Shown: positions 1-5,275 of the stretch, piece by piece
Layout: the number at the start of each line of letters is the position of its first letter
How positions within the stretch are numbered: the first letter of the stretch is position 1
Source: Ruminococcaceae bacterium UBA5904
GTDB taxonomy: Bacteria; Bacillota; Clostridia; Oscillospirales; Acutalibacteraceae
Assembly: GCA_002431305.1 (NCBI GenBank)
Contig: DJEG01000017.1
Coordinates: 1 to 5,275 of the forward strand
Reading direction: 5' to 3'
DNA length: 5,275 nt
Translations under genes and position numbers: made by a program
The notes under the pieces: generated by a model
Told to the model about the DNA's origin: nothing
Databases searched by the model: none
The model's input: only the letters and a program-made list of their open reading frames with translations

Positions 1-2
1 AA

Positions 3-104
3 CTGCTCCGCACCCAAAATACAGCGGATTGCGTCTATGGGGACGATTCTTTTGAGCAGGAATACTGGCGTATTTCAAGAAAAAAACCGTTCTCAGAGGC
101 GTGA
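3..104 (+). other. Short open frame entering from the left edge, possible tail of an upstream gene
   Basis: This frame is open from the left edge and ends at a TGA at 102-104, giving about 33 residues that end in SRKKPFSEA. The mix of acidic, basic and aromatic residues could be a genuine protein tail. However, another frame on the same strand is also open from base 1 to a TAA at 160-162, and neither shows a recognisable motif. The stop lies inside the hairpin at 86-110, an unusual but possible place for a gene end. I cannot tell whether it is coding; the whole 1-182 stretch may be intergenic. Confidence 0.15.
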
Positions 105-110
105 GACGGT
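80..110 (-). terminator. Hairpin with U-tract on the minus strand
   Basis: ACCGT (86-90) pairs with ACGGT (106-110) and CTCA (92-95) pairs with TGAG (102-105). T91 is bulged and the loop is 6 bases. Read on the minus strand, the stem is followed directly by a run of Ts (complement of A80-A85), the classical shape of a rho-independent terminator. Read on the plus strand, the stem is followed only by GCGTTTTGGG, so plus-strand termination would be weak. No minus-strand gene to the right needs this terminator, so it may be bidirectional in practice or may serve the end of a plus-strand gene left of the window. Confidence 0.45.
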
Positions 111-165
111 GCGTTTTGGGCTTATGGGATTCGACTCTCTTTTGCTATATTTGATGAAATAATTT

Positions 166-174
166 AAAGGGCGG
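166..174 (+). promoter_or_regulatory. Ribosome binding site of the FAD oxidoreductase gene
   Basis: The sequence AAAGGGCGG closely resembles the anti-16S consensus AAAGGAGG. It ends 8 bases before the ATG at 183, which supports that ATG as the start. No strong promoter is visible upstream. TATATT at 146-151 could be a -10 element, but no good -35 sequence lies 16-18 bases before it, so the operon promoter is either weak, activator-dependent or further upstream. Confidence 0.6.
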
Positions 175-182
175 TCGAAAAT

Positions 183-1535
183 ATGGACAGAAAAATCATA
201 GTTGCCGGCGCGGGTCACGGCGGAATAGTAGCGGCTTACTATCTTGCGCTTGAGGGCTACGACGTTACCGTTTATGAAAAGGGCAAAAAGGGAAAACTCG
301 GACTTAAGCAGACCGACTCCGTGCATCTCGACGGTTTCGAACTCTCCGGAATTCCCGTACCCGAGGATTATAAGGTTGTAAGAACCCCCATAACGTTCTG
401 CGTTCCCGGTACGGATATTGAGCCGATAAGTCAGGTTCAGTCCGACGATTCATATACTGTTGAAATCGACAGAAACGCTTTATATAAACATCTTATCTCT
501 CTCGCAGAGGACGCGGGAGCGAAATTCGTATATAACTGCGAGATTACGGAACCCCTGATTCTCGGCGGAAGAGTCGTCGGAATCAAAACAAATAAGGGCG
601 ATATCTACGCCGATATGGTAATAGACGCGTGCGGACTTTATTCACCTTTGAGAATGAATCTGCCCGATTTTATGAATATAACGAAAATGCCCGGTATGCA
701 CGATATTCTGCATACGTACAGGGCGTATTTTAACCGTCTGAAATCGGCAGAAGAACCCAAATTTAAGTATGAGGTTTCGCTTATTCCCGGTGATGACTGC
801 GGACTTATGTGGGTAATCACGCATGAAAAGACAGTCGACGTATTCCTCGGTTTCTTTAAAGGAATTGATGAAGAGAAGATTGAGAACTGTCTCGAAATTC
901 TGAGAAAAGACAATCCCCATATCGGTCAGCGGTTATTAAAGGGAGGCAACATCGTCGATATCCCCGTACGTCAGCCCCTTGCAATAATGGTTGCCGACGG
1001 TTACGCCGCCGTAGGCGACAGCGCGTTTATGACTATTCCCGTAAAGGGTTCGGGCATAGGCTACGCTATGAGAGCGGGCAAGCTTCTTGCCGACTGCATA
1101 GCCTCCGACACGGACGGCATTTACGACAAGGAAACGCTGTGGGAGTATCAGTCGAAATTCTTTGAGGATATAGGCTTCGGCGCGTGCATGCTCGCAGTAG
1201 TTAAAGGACTTTTCCCGATGCTTACGATGGACGATCTCGAATATGCGTTAGGAGGTAAGCTTATTTCATCCGAGGATTTCTCCATGTTCGGAAGCGAGGC
1301 GGGACTCGGTAAGATAATAACCTCTCTTAAAGCGTCGGTTATTATGGATAAAGCTAAAAAGATAGTCGGTTTCCCCGATTTGAGAAAGCTTATTTCGACC
1401 GCGGCAAAGAACGTCGCGAAAATGAAAGTCGTCGAGAGCAGGTATAAGGATGTTTATACTCCGGAAAACGCCGAAAAATGGGCGAAACTCTATAATTCTT
1501 TCTTTGAAAACGTGAGCGAGGGAGAGCGGGAATAA
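183..1535 (+). CDS. FAD-dependent oxidoreductase, geranylgeranyl reductase/monooxygenase-like
   Basis: A 450-residue flavoprotein, probably cytosolic or membrane-associated. The N-terminus carries a Rossmann dinucleotide-binding motif, GAGHGG at residues 9-14 (GxGxxG), followed by an acidic residue, E32, expected to bind the ADP ribose of FAD. R97 and the following helix (NALYKHL, 98-104) match the arginine-containing helix common in this fold. ADMVIDACG (143-151) occupies the place of the family's central ATG/DG-type strand. The second FAD motif is VGDSAFMTIPVKGSGIGYA (277-295), with G278-D279, P286 and G289/G291, typical of geranylgeranyl reductase and aromatic-hydroxylase-like flavoenzymes. 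Length fits that superfamily. The C-terminal 130 residues are helical, basic and unassigned, with no Cys cluster for an Fe-S centre. It is the first gene of a three-gene operon and lies 2 bases before the ABC ATPase gene. Substrate and reaction are not identifiable; reduction of an isoprenoid or other lipid is one family-based possibility. The fold call is firm, the specific function is not. Confidence 0.85.
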   Translation: MDRKIIVAGAGHGGIVAAYYLALEGYDVTVYEKGKKGKLGLKQTDSVHLDGFELSGIPVPEDYKVVRTPITFCVPGTDIEPISQVQSDDSYTVEIDRNALYKHLISLAEDAGAKFVYNCEITEPLILGGRVVGIKTNKGDIYADMVIDACGLYSPLRMNLPDFMNITKMPGMHDILHTYRAYFNRLKSAEEPKFKYEVSLIPGDDCGLMWVITHEKTVDVFLGFFKGIDEEKIENCLEILRKDNPHIGQRLLKGGNIVDIPVRQPLAIMVADGYAAVGDSAFMTIPVKGSGIGYAMRAGKLLADCIASDTDGIYDKETLWEYQSKFFEDIGFGACMLAVVKGLFPMLTMDDLEYALGGKLISSEDFSMFGSEAGLGKIITSLKASVIMDKAKKIVGFPDLRKLISTAAKNVAKMKVVESRYKDVYTPENAEKWAKLYNSFFENVSEGERE

Positions 1536-1537
1536 TT

Positions 1538-2254
1538 ATGCTCGAAATAAATCATTATACAAAACGCTACGGGGATAAAAAGGCTGTCGACGATTTGACG
1601 CTTCACATAGCCCCGGGCGAAATTTACGGATTCATAGGTCATAACGGCGCGGGCAAGACCACGACGTTGAAGGCGTGCGCCGGAATTCTTCAGTTTGACG
1701 AGGGCGAAATAAAAATCGGCGGTATCAACATTAAGGACGACCCGCTCGCGTGCAAAAGAATAACCGCATATATACCCGATAACCCTGATCTTTACGACTT
1801 CATGAGCGGTATAAAATATCTTAATTTTATAGCCGATATTTTTGCAGTCGGTGAAAAAGAGCGCGAAGAACGAATTAAAAAATACGCCGATATGTTCGAA
1901 ATAACGCACGATTTAAGTCAGCCGATAGCTTCGTATTCACACGGAATGAAACAGAAACTGGCTCTTATCTCAGCGTGGATTCATGAACCGAAACTCATTA
2001 TAATGGACGAACCGTTCGTCGGTCTCGACCCCAAGGCTTCGCATCTTCTTAAAGGTATGATGCGTTCCGTCTGTGACAACGGTGGAGCAATATTCTTTTC
2101 GACCCATGTTCTCGAAGTTGCGCAGAAGCTTTGCGATAAGGTCGCCATTATCAAGGGCGGTAAACTTATCAGAAGCGGAACTATGGACGAGGTAAGGGGC
2201 GACGATTCTCTTGAGGATGTTTTCCTCGAACTGGAGGACGACGCGGATGCTTAA
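1538..2254 (+). CDS. ABC transporter ATP-binding protein (ABC-2 exporter type)
   Basis: A complete 238-residue nucleotide-binding domain that powers an exporter from the cytoplasmic face of the membrane. Visible motifs in order are Walker A GHNGAGKT (34-41), signature loop YSHGMKQKL (133-141, with SHG in place of the common SGG), Walker B LIIMDE (153-158) with catalytic E158, D-loop GLDP (162-165), and switch histidine H190 in STHVLE. The Q-loop position reads YIPDNP (78-83): it has Asp-Asn instead of the classical Gln, near the Glu seen in many ABC-2 drug and lipid exporters. The acidic tail (EDVFLELEDDADA) matches the usual C-terminus of this type. The ATG is preceded by purine-rich GGAGAGCGGG (1521-1530), 7 bases away, and sits 2 bases after the oxidoreductase stop. 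The 3' end overlaps the permease gene. Substrate is unknown. ATPase identity is near certain. Confidence 0.95.
   Translation: MLEINHYTKRYGDKKAVDDLTLHIAPGEIYGFIGHNGAGKTTTLKACAGILQFDEGEIKIGGINIKDDPLACKRITAYIPDNPDLYDFMSGIKYLNFIADIFAVGEKEREERIKKYADMFEITHDLSQPIASYSHGMKQKLALISAWIHEPKLIIMDEPFVGLDPKASHLLKGMMRSVCDNGGAIFFSTHVLEVAQKLCDKVAIIKGGKLIRSGTMDEVRGDDSLEDVFLELEDDADA
2233..2237 (+). promoter_or_regulatory. Ribosome binding site deciding the permease start
   Basis: GGAGG inside the end of the ATPase gene lies 9 bases before the ATG at 2247. This chooses 2247 over the in-frame upstream ATG at 2211, which would add 12 residues (MRMFSSNWRTTR) that look like a shadow of the ATPase coding sequence. The resulting 8-base overlap (ATGCTTAA) with the ATPase stop suggests coupled translation of the two subunits. 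Confidence 0.8.
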
Positions 2255-3842
2255 AATCCTTGTAAAAAAGCAGATAACCGAAATATTCAGAATGTATTTT
2301 TACGACGAGAAAAAGAAAAAGGCTCGTTCTAAGGCTTCGACAACAGGCTTTATTGTTCTGTTTGTATTTTTGATGGCGGGACTTCTCGGCGGAATTTTTA
2401 CGTTTCTGGCTGTATCTCTGTGCGGTGCGCTCGTTTCTGCCGGAGCCGATTGGCTGTATTTCCTGTTTTTCGGCACGGTCGCGGTGTTGTTGGGCGCATT
2501 CGGAAGTATTTTTAATACGTTTTCAGGACTTTATCTCTCAAAGGATAACGACCTGCTTTTGAGTATGCCGATTCCCGTAAAGTACATAATAGCTTCGCGA
2601 CTTCTGAGCGTGTATCTTATGGGGCTTATGTATTCTGCGGTTGTAACCGTCCCTGCGGTTATCGTCTATTGGATAAAATCGACCCCCGAAGTTCTGTCCG
2701 TTATATGCAATATTCTTTTTATCGCGGTAATATCCGCCGTTATTCTGATTCTGTCGTGCGCTCTCGGCTATGTCGTTGCGAGAGTCAGCGTAAAATTAAA
2801 GAGAAAAAGTTTTGTTACGGTTTTAATGTCGCTTGTATTTTTCGGATTGTATTATGTTGTGTGCTTTAAAGCGCAGAGTCTGATTTCATACCTTATAAAC
2901 AACGCCGTGACTTTGAGCGGTAAAATAAAGGAGAAGTCGTTTTTTGCTTACGCTCTGGGTGATGCGTTTGCGGGCAATATTCTTTATATGCTCATAATCG
3001 TGCTCATTCTGACGGCGGTTATAGCGCTTACGCTTTACCTTATATCAAAAAGTTTTATCAAAACGGCTGTTTTGGCGTCGGAAGAGAGCAAGGTTAAGTA
3101 TAAAGAAAAGCGTCAAAAGAAAAAGAGTCCGGCTTCCGCGCTGTTTTATAAGGAACTCAAACGTTTTACATCGAGTGCGAATTACATGCTCAACTGCGGT
3201 ATGGGCTGTCTTGTTTTAATAATCGGAGGCGTTGCATTTCTTATAAAAGGCGAGAGTATACTTTCGTTTTTTAATTATCAGTTGGGCGGTTTTCTGTCGT
3301 CTAAAGTTATGCTGTGCACCGCGGTATGCGTAATGTGTGCTATGAACGATATGACGGCTCCGTCGGTTTCACTCGAGGGCAAATCGCTGTGGATATATCA
3401 GAGTCTGCCCGTCAACGCATTTGACGTTCTTAAGGCAAAGCTGTATGTGCAGATAGTCCTGACAATCGTTCCCGCGCTGTTCTGCTCGGTGTGCGCGTGT
3501 ATCATATCGGAAATGAACGCGCTCGAATGTATCATGACGATTCTTACCGTGTTCGTTTCAATTCTGTTTTTCTCAGAGTTCGGACTGATTCTCGGACTGA
3601 AAATGCCGAATCTTAACTGGACAAATGAAATTTCGCCGATAAAACAGGGACTTCCTCCGATGATATCGGTATTCGGCGGTATGATTTTCGCAGTACTTAT
3701 TGCTTCCGGTAATTTAATGCTGAACGGAGTTATTCCCGACTGGGCGTATCTTACACTCTTTGCCTTAATATTCTTTATTTTCTCTGCATTAATGTATTTG
3801 TGGATAAAGAAAAAGGGTACGCAGATTTTTAAAGAATTGTAA
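2247..3842 (+). CDS. ABC-2 type transporter permease, double-length
   Basis: A 531-residue polytopic membrane protein, the expected transmembrane partner of the preceding ATPase. By eye there are about 12 hydrophobic segments, near residues 34-58, 69-93, 116-141, 149-178, 189-208, 244-267, 315-334, 352-366, 398-420, 426-450, 471-492 and 498-520. The N-terminus is amphipathic and very basic (EKKKKARSKA, 21-30), as for a cytoplasmic lead-in. A highly charged linker at 279-294 (EESKVKYKEKRQKKKS) separates two six-segment halves. Each half carries the cytosolic ABC-2 type loop motif: LLLSMPIPVKYIIASRLL at 103-120 and IYQSLPVNAFDVLKAKLY at 383-400. This suggests an internal duplication, so one chain may provide the full membrane domain for an ATPase dimer. 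It resembles the Firmicutes families annotated as putative ABC exporter permeases (ABC_tran_2-like), recalled rather than searched. Substrate is unknown. The gene closes the operon, with a terminator 26 bases after its stop. Confidence 0.88.
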   Translation: MLKILVKKQITEIFRMYFYDEKKKKARSKASTTGFIVLFVFLMAGLLGGIFTFLAVSLCGALVSAGADWLYFLFFGTVAVLLGAFGSIFNTFSGLYLSKDNDLLLSMPIPVKYIIASRLLSVYLMGLMYSAVVTVPAVIVYWIKSTPEVLSVICNILFIAVISAVILILSCALGYVVARVSVKLKRKSFVTVLMSLVFFGLYYVVCFKAQSLISYLINNAVTLSGKIKEKSFFAYALGDAFAGNILYMLIIVLILTAVIALTLYLISKSFIKTAVLASEESKVKYKEKRQKKKSPASALFYKELKRFTSSANYMLNCGMGCLVLIIGGVAFLIKGESILSFFNYQLGGFLSSKVMLCTAVCVMCAMNDMTAPSVSLEGKSLWIYQSLPVNAFDVLKAKLYVQIVLTIVPALFCSVCACIISEMNALECIMTILTVFVSILFFSEFGLILGLKMPNLNWTNEISPIKQGLPPMISVFGGMIFAVLIASGNLMLNGVIPDWAYLTLFALIFFIFSALMYLWIKKKGTQIFKEL

Positions 3843-3864
3843 TATAAAAGAATTATGATATAAT
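3837..3864 (+). promoter_or_regulatory. Candidate extended -10 promoter abutting the terminator
   Basis: TATAAT at 3859-3864 is a perfect -10 hexamer preceded by TGA (3856-3858), giving an extended -10 element. TTGTAA at 3837-3842 lies 16 bases upstream as a 4-of-6 match to the -35 consensus. Transcription would begin near 3871, inside the left arm of the terminator hairpin, and would probably stop within about 40 bases unless read through. It may be chance in AT-rich sequence. Confidence 0.25.
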
Positions 3865-3867
3865 TGG

Positions 3868-3912
3868 TATAACCGTCTTTCGTTTTTTTGCGTATGACGG
3901 TTATATTTTTTT
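3868..3912 (+). terminator. Rho-independent terminator of the oxidoreductase-ABC operon
   Basis: TATAACCGTC (3868-3877) and GACGGTTATA (3896-3905) form a perfect 10-base-pair stem. The 18-base loop is itself T-rich, with a possible inner CG/CG pairing. Seven Ts follow at 3906-3912. It lies 25 bases downstream of the permease stop codon. On the minus strand there is no U-tract after the stem, so it works in one direction only and separates the operon from the secreted-protein gene. Confidence 0.85.
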
Positions 3913-3952
3913 GTCAATAGTATTAAAAAAATGTTAAATTTCCCTAATGATA

Positions 3953-3981
3953 TTGAAATTAGATTATAAAGTATATAAAAT
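3953..3981 (+). promoter_or_regulatory. Sigma-A type promoter of the secreted-protein gene
   Basis: TTGAAA (3953-3958, 5 of 6 to the -35 consensus) is followed by a 17-base spacer and TAAAAT (3976-3981, 5 of 6 to the -10 consensus). The region is very AT-rich. The start of transcription is expected near 3987-3989, giving an untranslated leader of about 40 bases before the ATG at 4029. A weaker alternative is TTGTCA at 3911-3916 with TAAATT at 3935-3940 preceded by TGT. Confidence 0.6.
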
Positions 3982-3988
3982 AAAAGAG

Positions 3989-4003
3989 ATTGTAATATAC
4001 AAT
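3989..4003. promoter_or_regulatory. 15-base palindrome at the predicted transcription start, candidate operator
   Basis: ATTGTA-ATA-TACAAT is a perfect inverted repeat with 6-base arms and a 3-base centre. It falls at about +1 to +15 relative to the predicted start of the 3953-3981 promoter, where a bound dimeric repressor would block transcription. Its shape suits a small winged-helix repressor of the MarR or similar type, but no regulator gene is in the window. In AT-rich sequence, chance cannot be excluded. Confidence 0.3.
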
Positions 4004-4017
4004 ACATTTATTTTAAG

Positions 4018-4023
4018 AAAGGA
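4018..4023 (+). promoter_or_regulatory. Ribosome binding site of the secreted-protein gene
   Basis: AAAGGA lies 5 bases before the ATG at 4029 and 8 bases before the in-frame ATG at 4032. The spacing slightly favours the second ATG. The choice changes the protein by only one Met and does not affect the signal peptide. Confidence 0.6.
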
Positions 4024-4028
4024 ATGAC

Positions 4029-5275
4029 ATGATGCTTAAGAAAACATTATCGTTCGTAATGTCGTTTATCATGCTGATTTCATGTTTCAGTATGCTGTCG
4101 GGCACCGTCGTATTCGCAGAAAAGACGAAGACCGAAACCGGACTTGCGGACGAAATCAATCCCCAGGTCAAGTTCTTTGTCCCTGAGACAATCTATCTTG
4201 ACACTTCGGACAGAAAGACGTTCAAGTATATCTACGGTTCTGATACAGACGGCGCCGCCGTTAAGGATGAGCAGAGCAATGCAGTATACTTTGACGGACT
4301 TAATTGTTCTCCCGAAAGCGTCAAAATCACATTAATGGCTTCGACCGCCGAATCCTCCGAGGATTACACTGCGGTTGACTCGACGGGTATTTCGTCGGTA
4401 AACATCGGCGCGAACGCCATGACAGGCGAGCAGGCTGCCAACGACGGTATTTCGTCAAGCTCGTTCCCGTTCAGCACAACGCTTGACGCGGGCGCACTTT
4501 CATCGGCAGTAACTGCGGGTAAATACAAGTTTATCCGCTGGCAGGCGGATTATGTTGTAAAAGGTCAGACGTATACGACGTACGCTTACTCGATTTGTTA
4601 CAGCCATCATTCAAACTATGCTTATCTTCGTCAGAATTCGAGACAGTACACAAGCAGTATGAAAAGCTCTGCGCGTATTCAGGCAGAGATGCGGATTGAC
4701 GGACTTAACACAGGCAGCGTTTCGGCGGAACAGGGCAGCAGAGACTATTCAAAGCATTCGGATAACTCCGGCGGTACACTTTCGAGGACTGTATCATTTG
4801 TTGTAGACGCGTCCAGATTTACGAACTATTCAAAAATTCCGTATTTTGCTGCGCGTGACGACCTTATTTTCCACAATGACGGAGGCAGTTACAGATATCT
4901 GAATCTGACTGCTTGGACAGCAGGAAATTCCGGTACTAAAGTCAGCACAGGAAATACTCAAAACGACGGTTGGTGGAAATATCTTACCGTTAATCTCCCG
5001 ACAGACGGAACGCAGGTTACTTTTTACATGCGTGCGCATTCGCGTTATAACGGAAAAGACGTAGACAACTACACTTATGTGTACGTCAACCCTACAAATG
5101 TAGATAAGACCGAACTTCAGAAGTCTTACTACGACGCGGTTTCCGCATCCCGGCAGCGCAGTTGGTATTCGGAAGGATTTGACGAGTATCAGAATTCAAT
5201 TCTTGCAGCCGCGGCTGTTGTCGGTAATCCATCCGCAACGGACGTAAGCAAGACTATAAATACCGACGTTCTTGT
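4029..5275 (+). CDS. Large secreted surface protein, N-terminal part, with FIVAR-like segment at the edge (partial)
   Basis: The frame from 4029 is open without a stop to the right edge, showing 415 residues of a longer protein. Residues 1-30 form a secretion signal: Lys4-Lys5, a hydrophobic core, and a likely signal-peptidase-I site after V28-F29-A30. LISC at 16-19 also fits a lipoprotein box, but hydrophobic sequence continues past that Cys, which favours ordinary cleavage. The mature part is rich in Ser, Thr, Tyr, Asn and Gly, predicted mostly beta, with only two Cys (93 and 190). It resembles the long extracellular proteins of Oscillospirales that carry repeated beta domains, an impression and not a search result. 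From about residue 358 the chain becomes helical (VDKTELQKSYYDAV, then a Tyr/Glu-rich turn and an Ala-rich helix), the pattern of FIVAR-type spacer repeats in surface proteins. It has its own promoter and lies downstream of a terminator, so it is independent of the ABC operon. Role is unknown; adhesion, glycan binding or a multidomain enzyme scaffold are possible. Any catalytic or anchoring domain would be beyond the window. Confidence 0.85.
   Translation, partial: MMLKKTLSFVMSFIMLISCFSMLSGTVVFAEKTKTETGLADEINPQVKFFVPETIYLDTSDRKTFKYIYGSDTDGAAVKDEQSNAVYFDGLNCSPESVKITLMASTAESSEDYTAVDSTGISSVNIGANAMTGEQAANDGISSSSFPFSTTLDAGALSSAVTAGKYKFIRWQADYVVKGQTYTTYAYSICYSHHSNYAYLRQNSRQYTSSMKSSARIQAEMRIDGLNTGSVSAEQGSRDYSKHSDNSGGTLSRTVSFVVDASRFTNYSKIPYFAARDDLIFHNDGGSYRYLNLTAWTAGNSGTKVSTGNTQNDGWWKYLTVNLPTDGTQVTFYMRAHSRYNGKDVDNYTYVYVNPTNVDKTELQKSYYDAVSASRQRSWYSEGFDEYQNSILAAAAVVGNPSATDVSKTINTDVL

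Noticed and set aside
121..145. GGGATTCGACTCTC, whose complement looks slightly like a tRNA T-arm
   Set aside because: The TTCRANY loop and 5-base-pair T-stem are not formed, and no anticodon arm, D-arm or acceptor stem can be found on the minus strand around it.
93..326. 77-residue open frame on the minus strand
   Set aside because: It overlaps the start of the well-supported oxidoreductase gene, has no ribosome binding site of note, and no recognisable protein character.
1490..1909. 139-residue open frame on the minus strand
   Set aside because: It lies antisense to the Walker A region of the ABC ATPase, which is certain to be coding on the plus strand; the composition is that of a shadow frame.
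3911..3940. Alternative promoter TTGTCA with TAAATT
   Set aside because: It is a weaker match than the promoter at 3953-3981 and its -35 overlaps the terminator T-run; kept only as an alternative in that entry.
3937..3960. Inverted repeat AATTTC/GAAATT with a 12-base loop overlapping the -35 element
   Set aside because: Only 6 A/T-rich pairs around a long loop in a very AT-rich stretch; expected by chance.
3789..4007. 72-residue minus-strand open frame across the intergenic region
   Set aside because: Its sequence is low-complexity Leu/Ile/Tyr-rich as expected from AT-rich DNA, and it overlaps the permease end, the terminator and the promoter.

Overview
The window looks like chromosomal DNA of a low-to-moderate-GC Gram-positive anaerobe. 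An Oscillospiraceae/Ruminococcus-like member of the Clostridia is the best guess. The pointers are strong purine-rich ribosome binding sites, tightly packed co-directional genes, an AT-rich intergenic promoter of the ordinary sigma-A type, AGA-rich arginine codon use, and a large Gram-positive style secreted protein. The taxonomic placement is inferred from style and composition, not from a marker gene.

Layout. Bases 1-182 hold no confident gene. There is a short open frame running in from the left edge and a hairpin whose U-tract faces the minus strand. Bases 183-3842 are a compact three-gene operon on the plus strand: a 450-residue FAD-dependent oxidoreductase of the geranylgeranyl-reductase/monooxygenase-like fold, a 238-residue ABC transporter ATPase, and a 531-residue ABC-2 type membrane permease. 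The first two genes are 2 bases apart and the last two overlap by 8 bases, so translation is probably coupled. A clear rho-independent terminator at 3868-3912 closes the operon.

Bases 3913-4028 are an AT-rich promoter region with a good sigma-A promoter (TTGAAA, 17-base spacer, TAAAAT) and a perfect 15-base palindrome at the predicted start of transcription. From 4029 to the right edge runs the start of a large secreted protein. It has a signal peptide, a mature region rich in Ser, Thr, Tyr and Asn, and at the edge the beginning of a helical FIVAR-like segment. The gene continues beyond the window.

How the parts work together. The ATPase and permease form an ABC exporter in which two ATPase copies would probably serve one double-length permease chain. 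The flavoenzyme is co-transcribed with them, so a link between a redox-modified lipid or isoprenoid-like substrate and the exporter is possible, but nothing in the sequence names the substrate. The secreted protein is a separate transcription unit. I found no CRISPR array, mobile element, tRNA or rRNA, and nothing that clearly makes a new defence or biosynthetic system.
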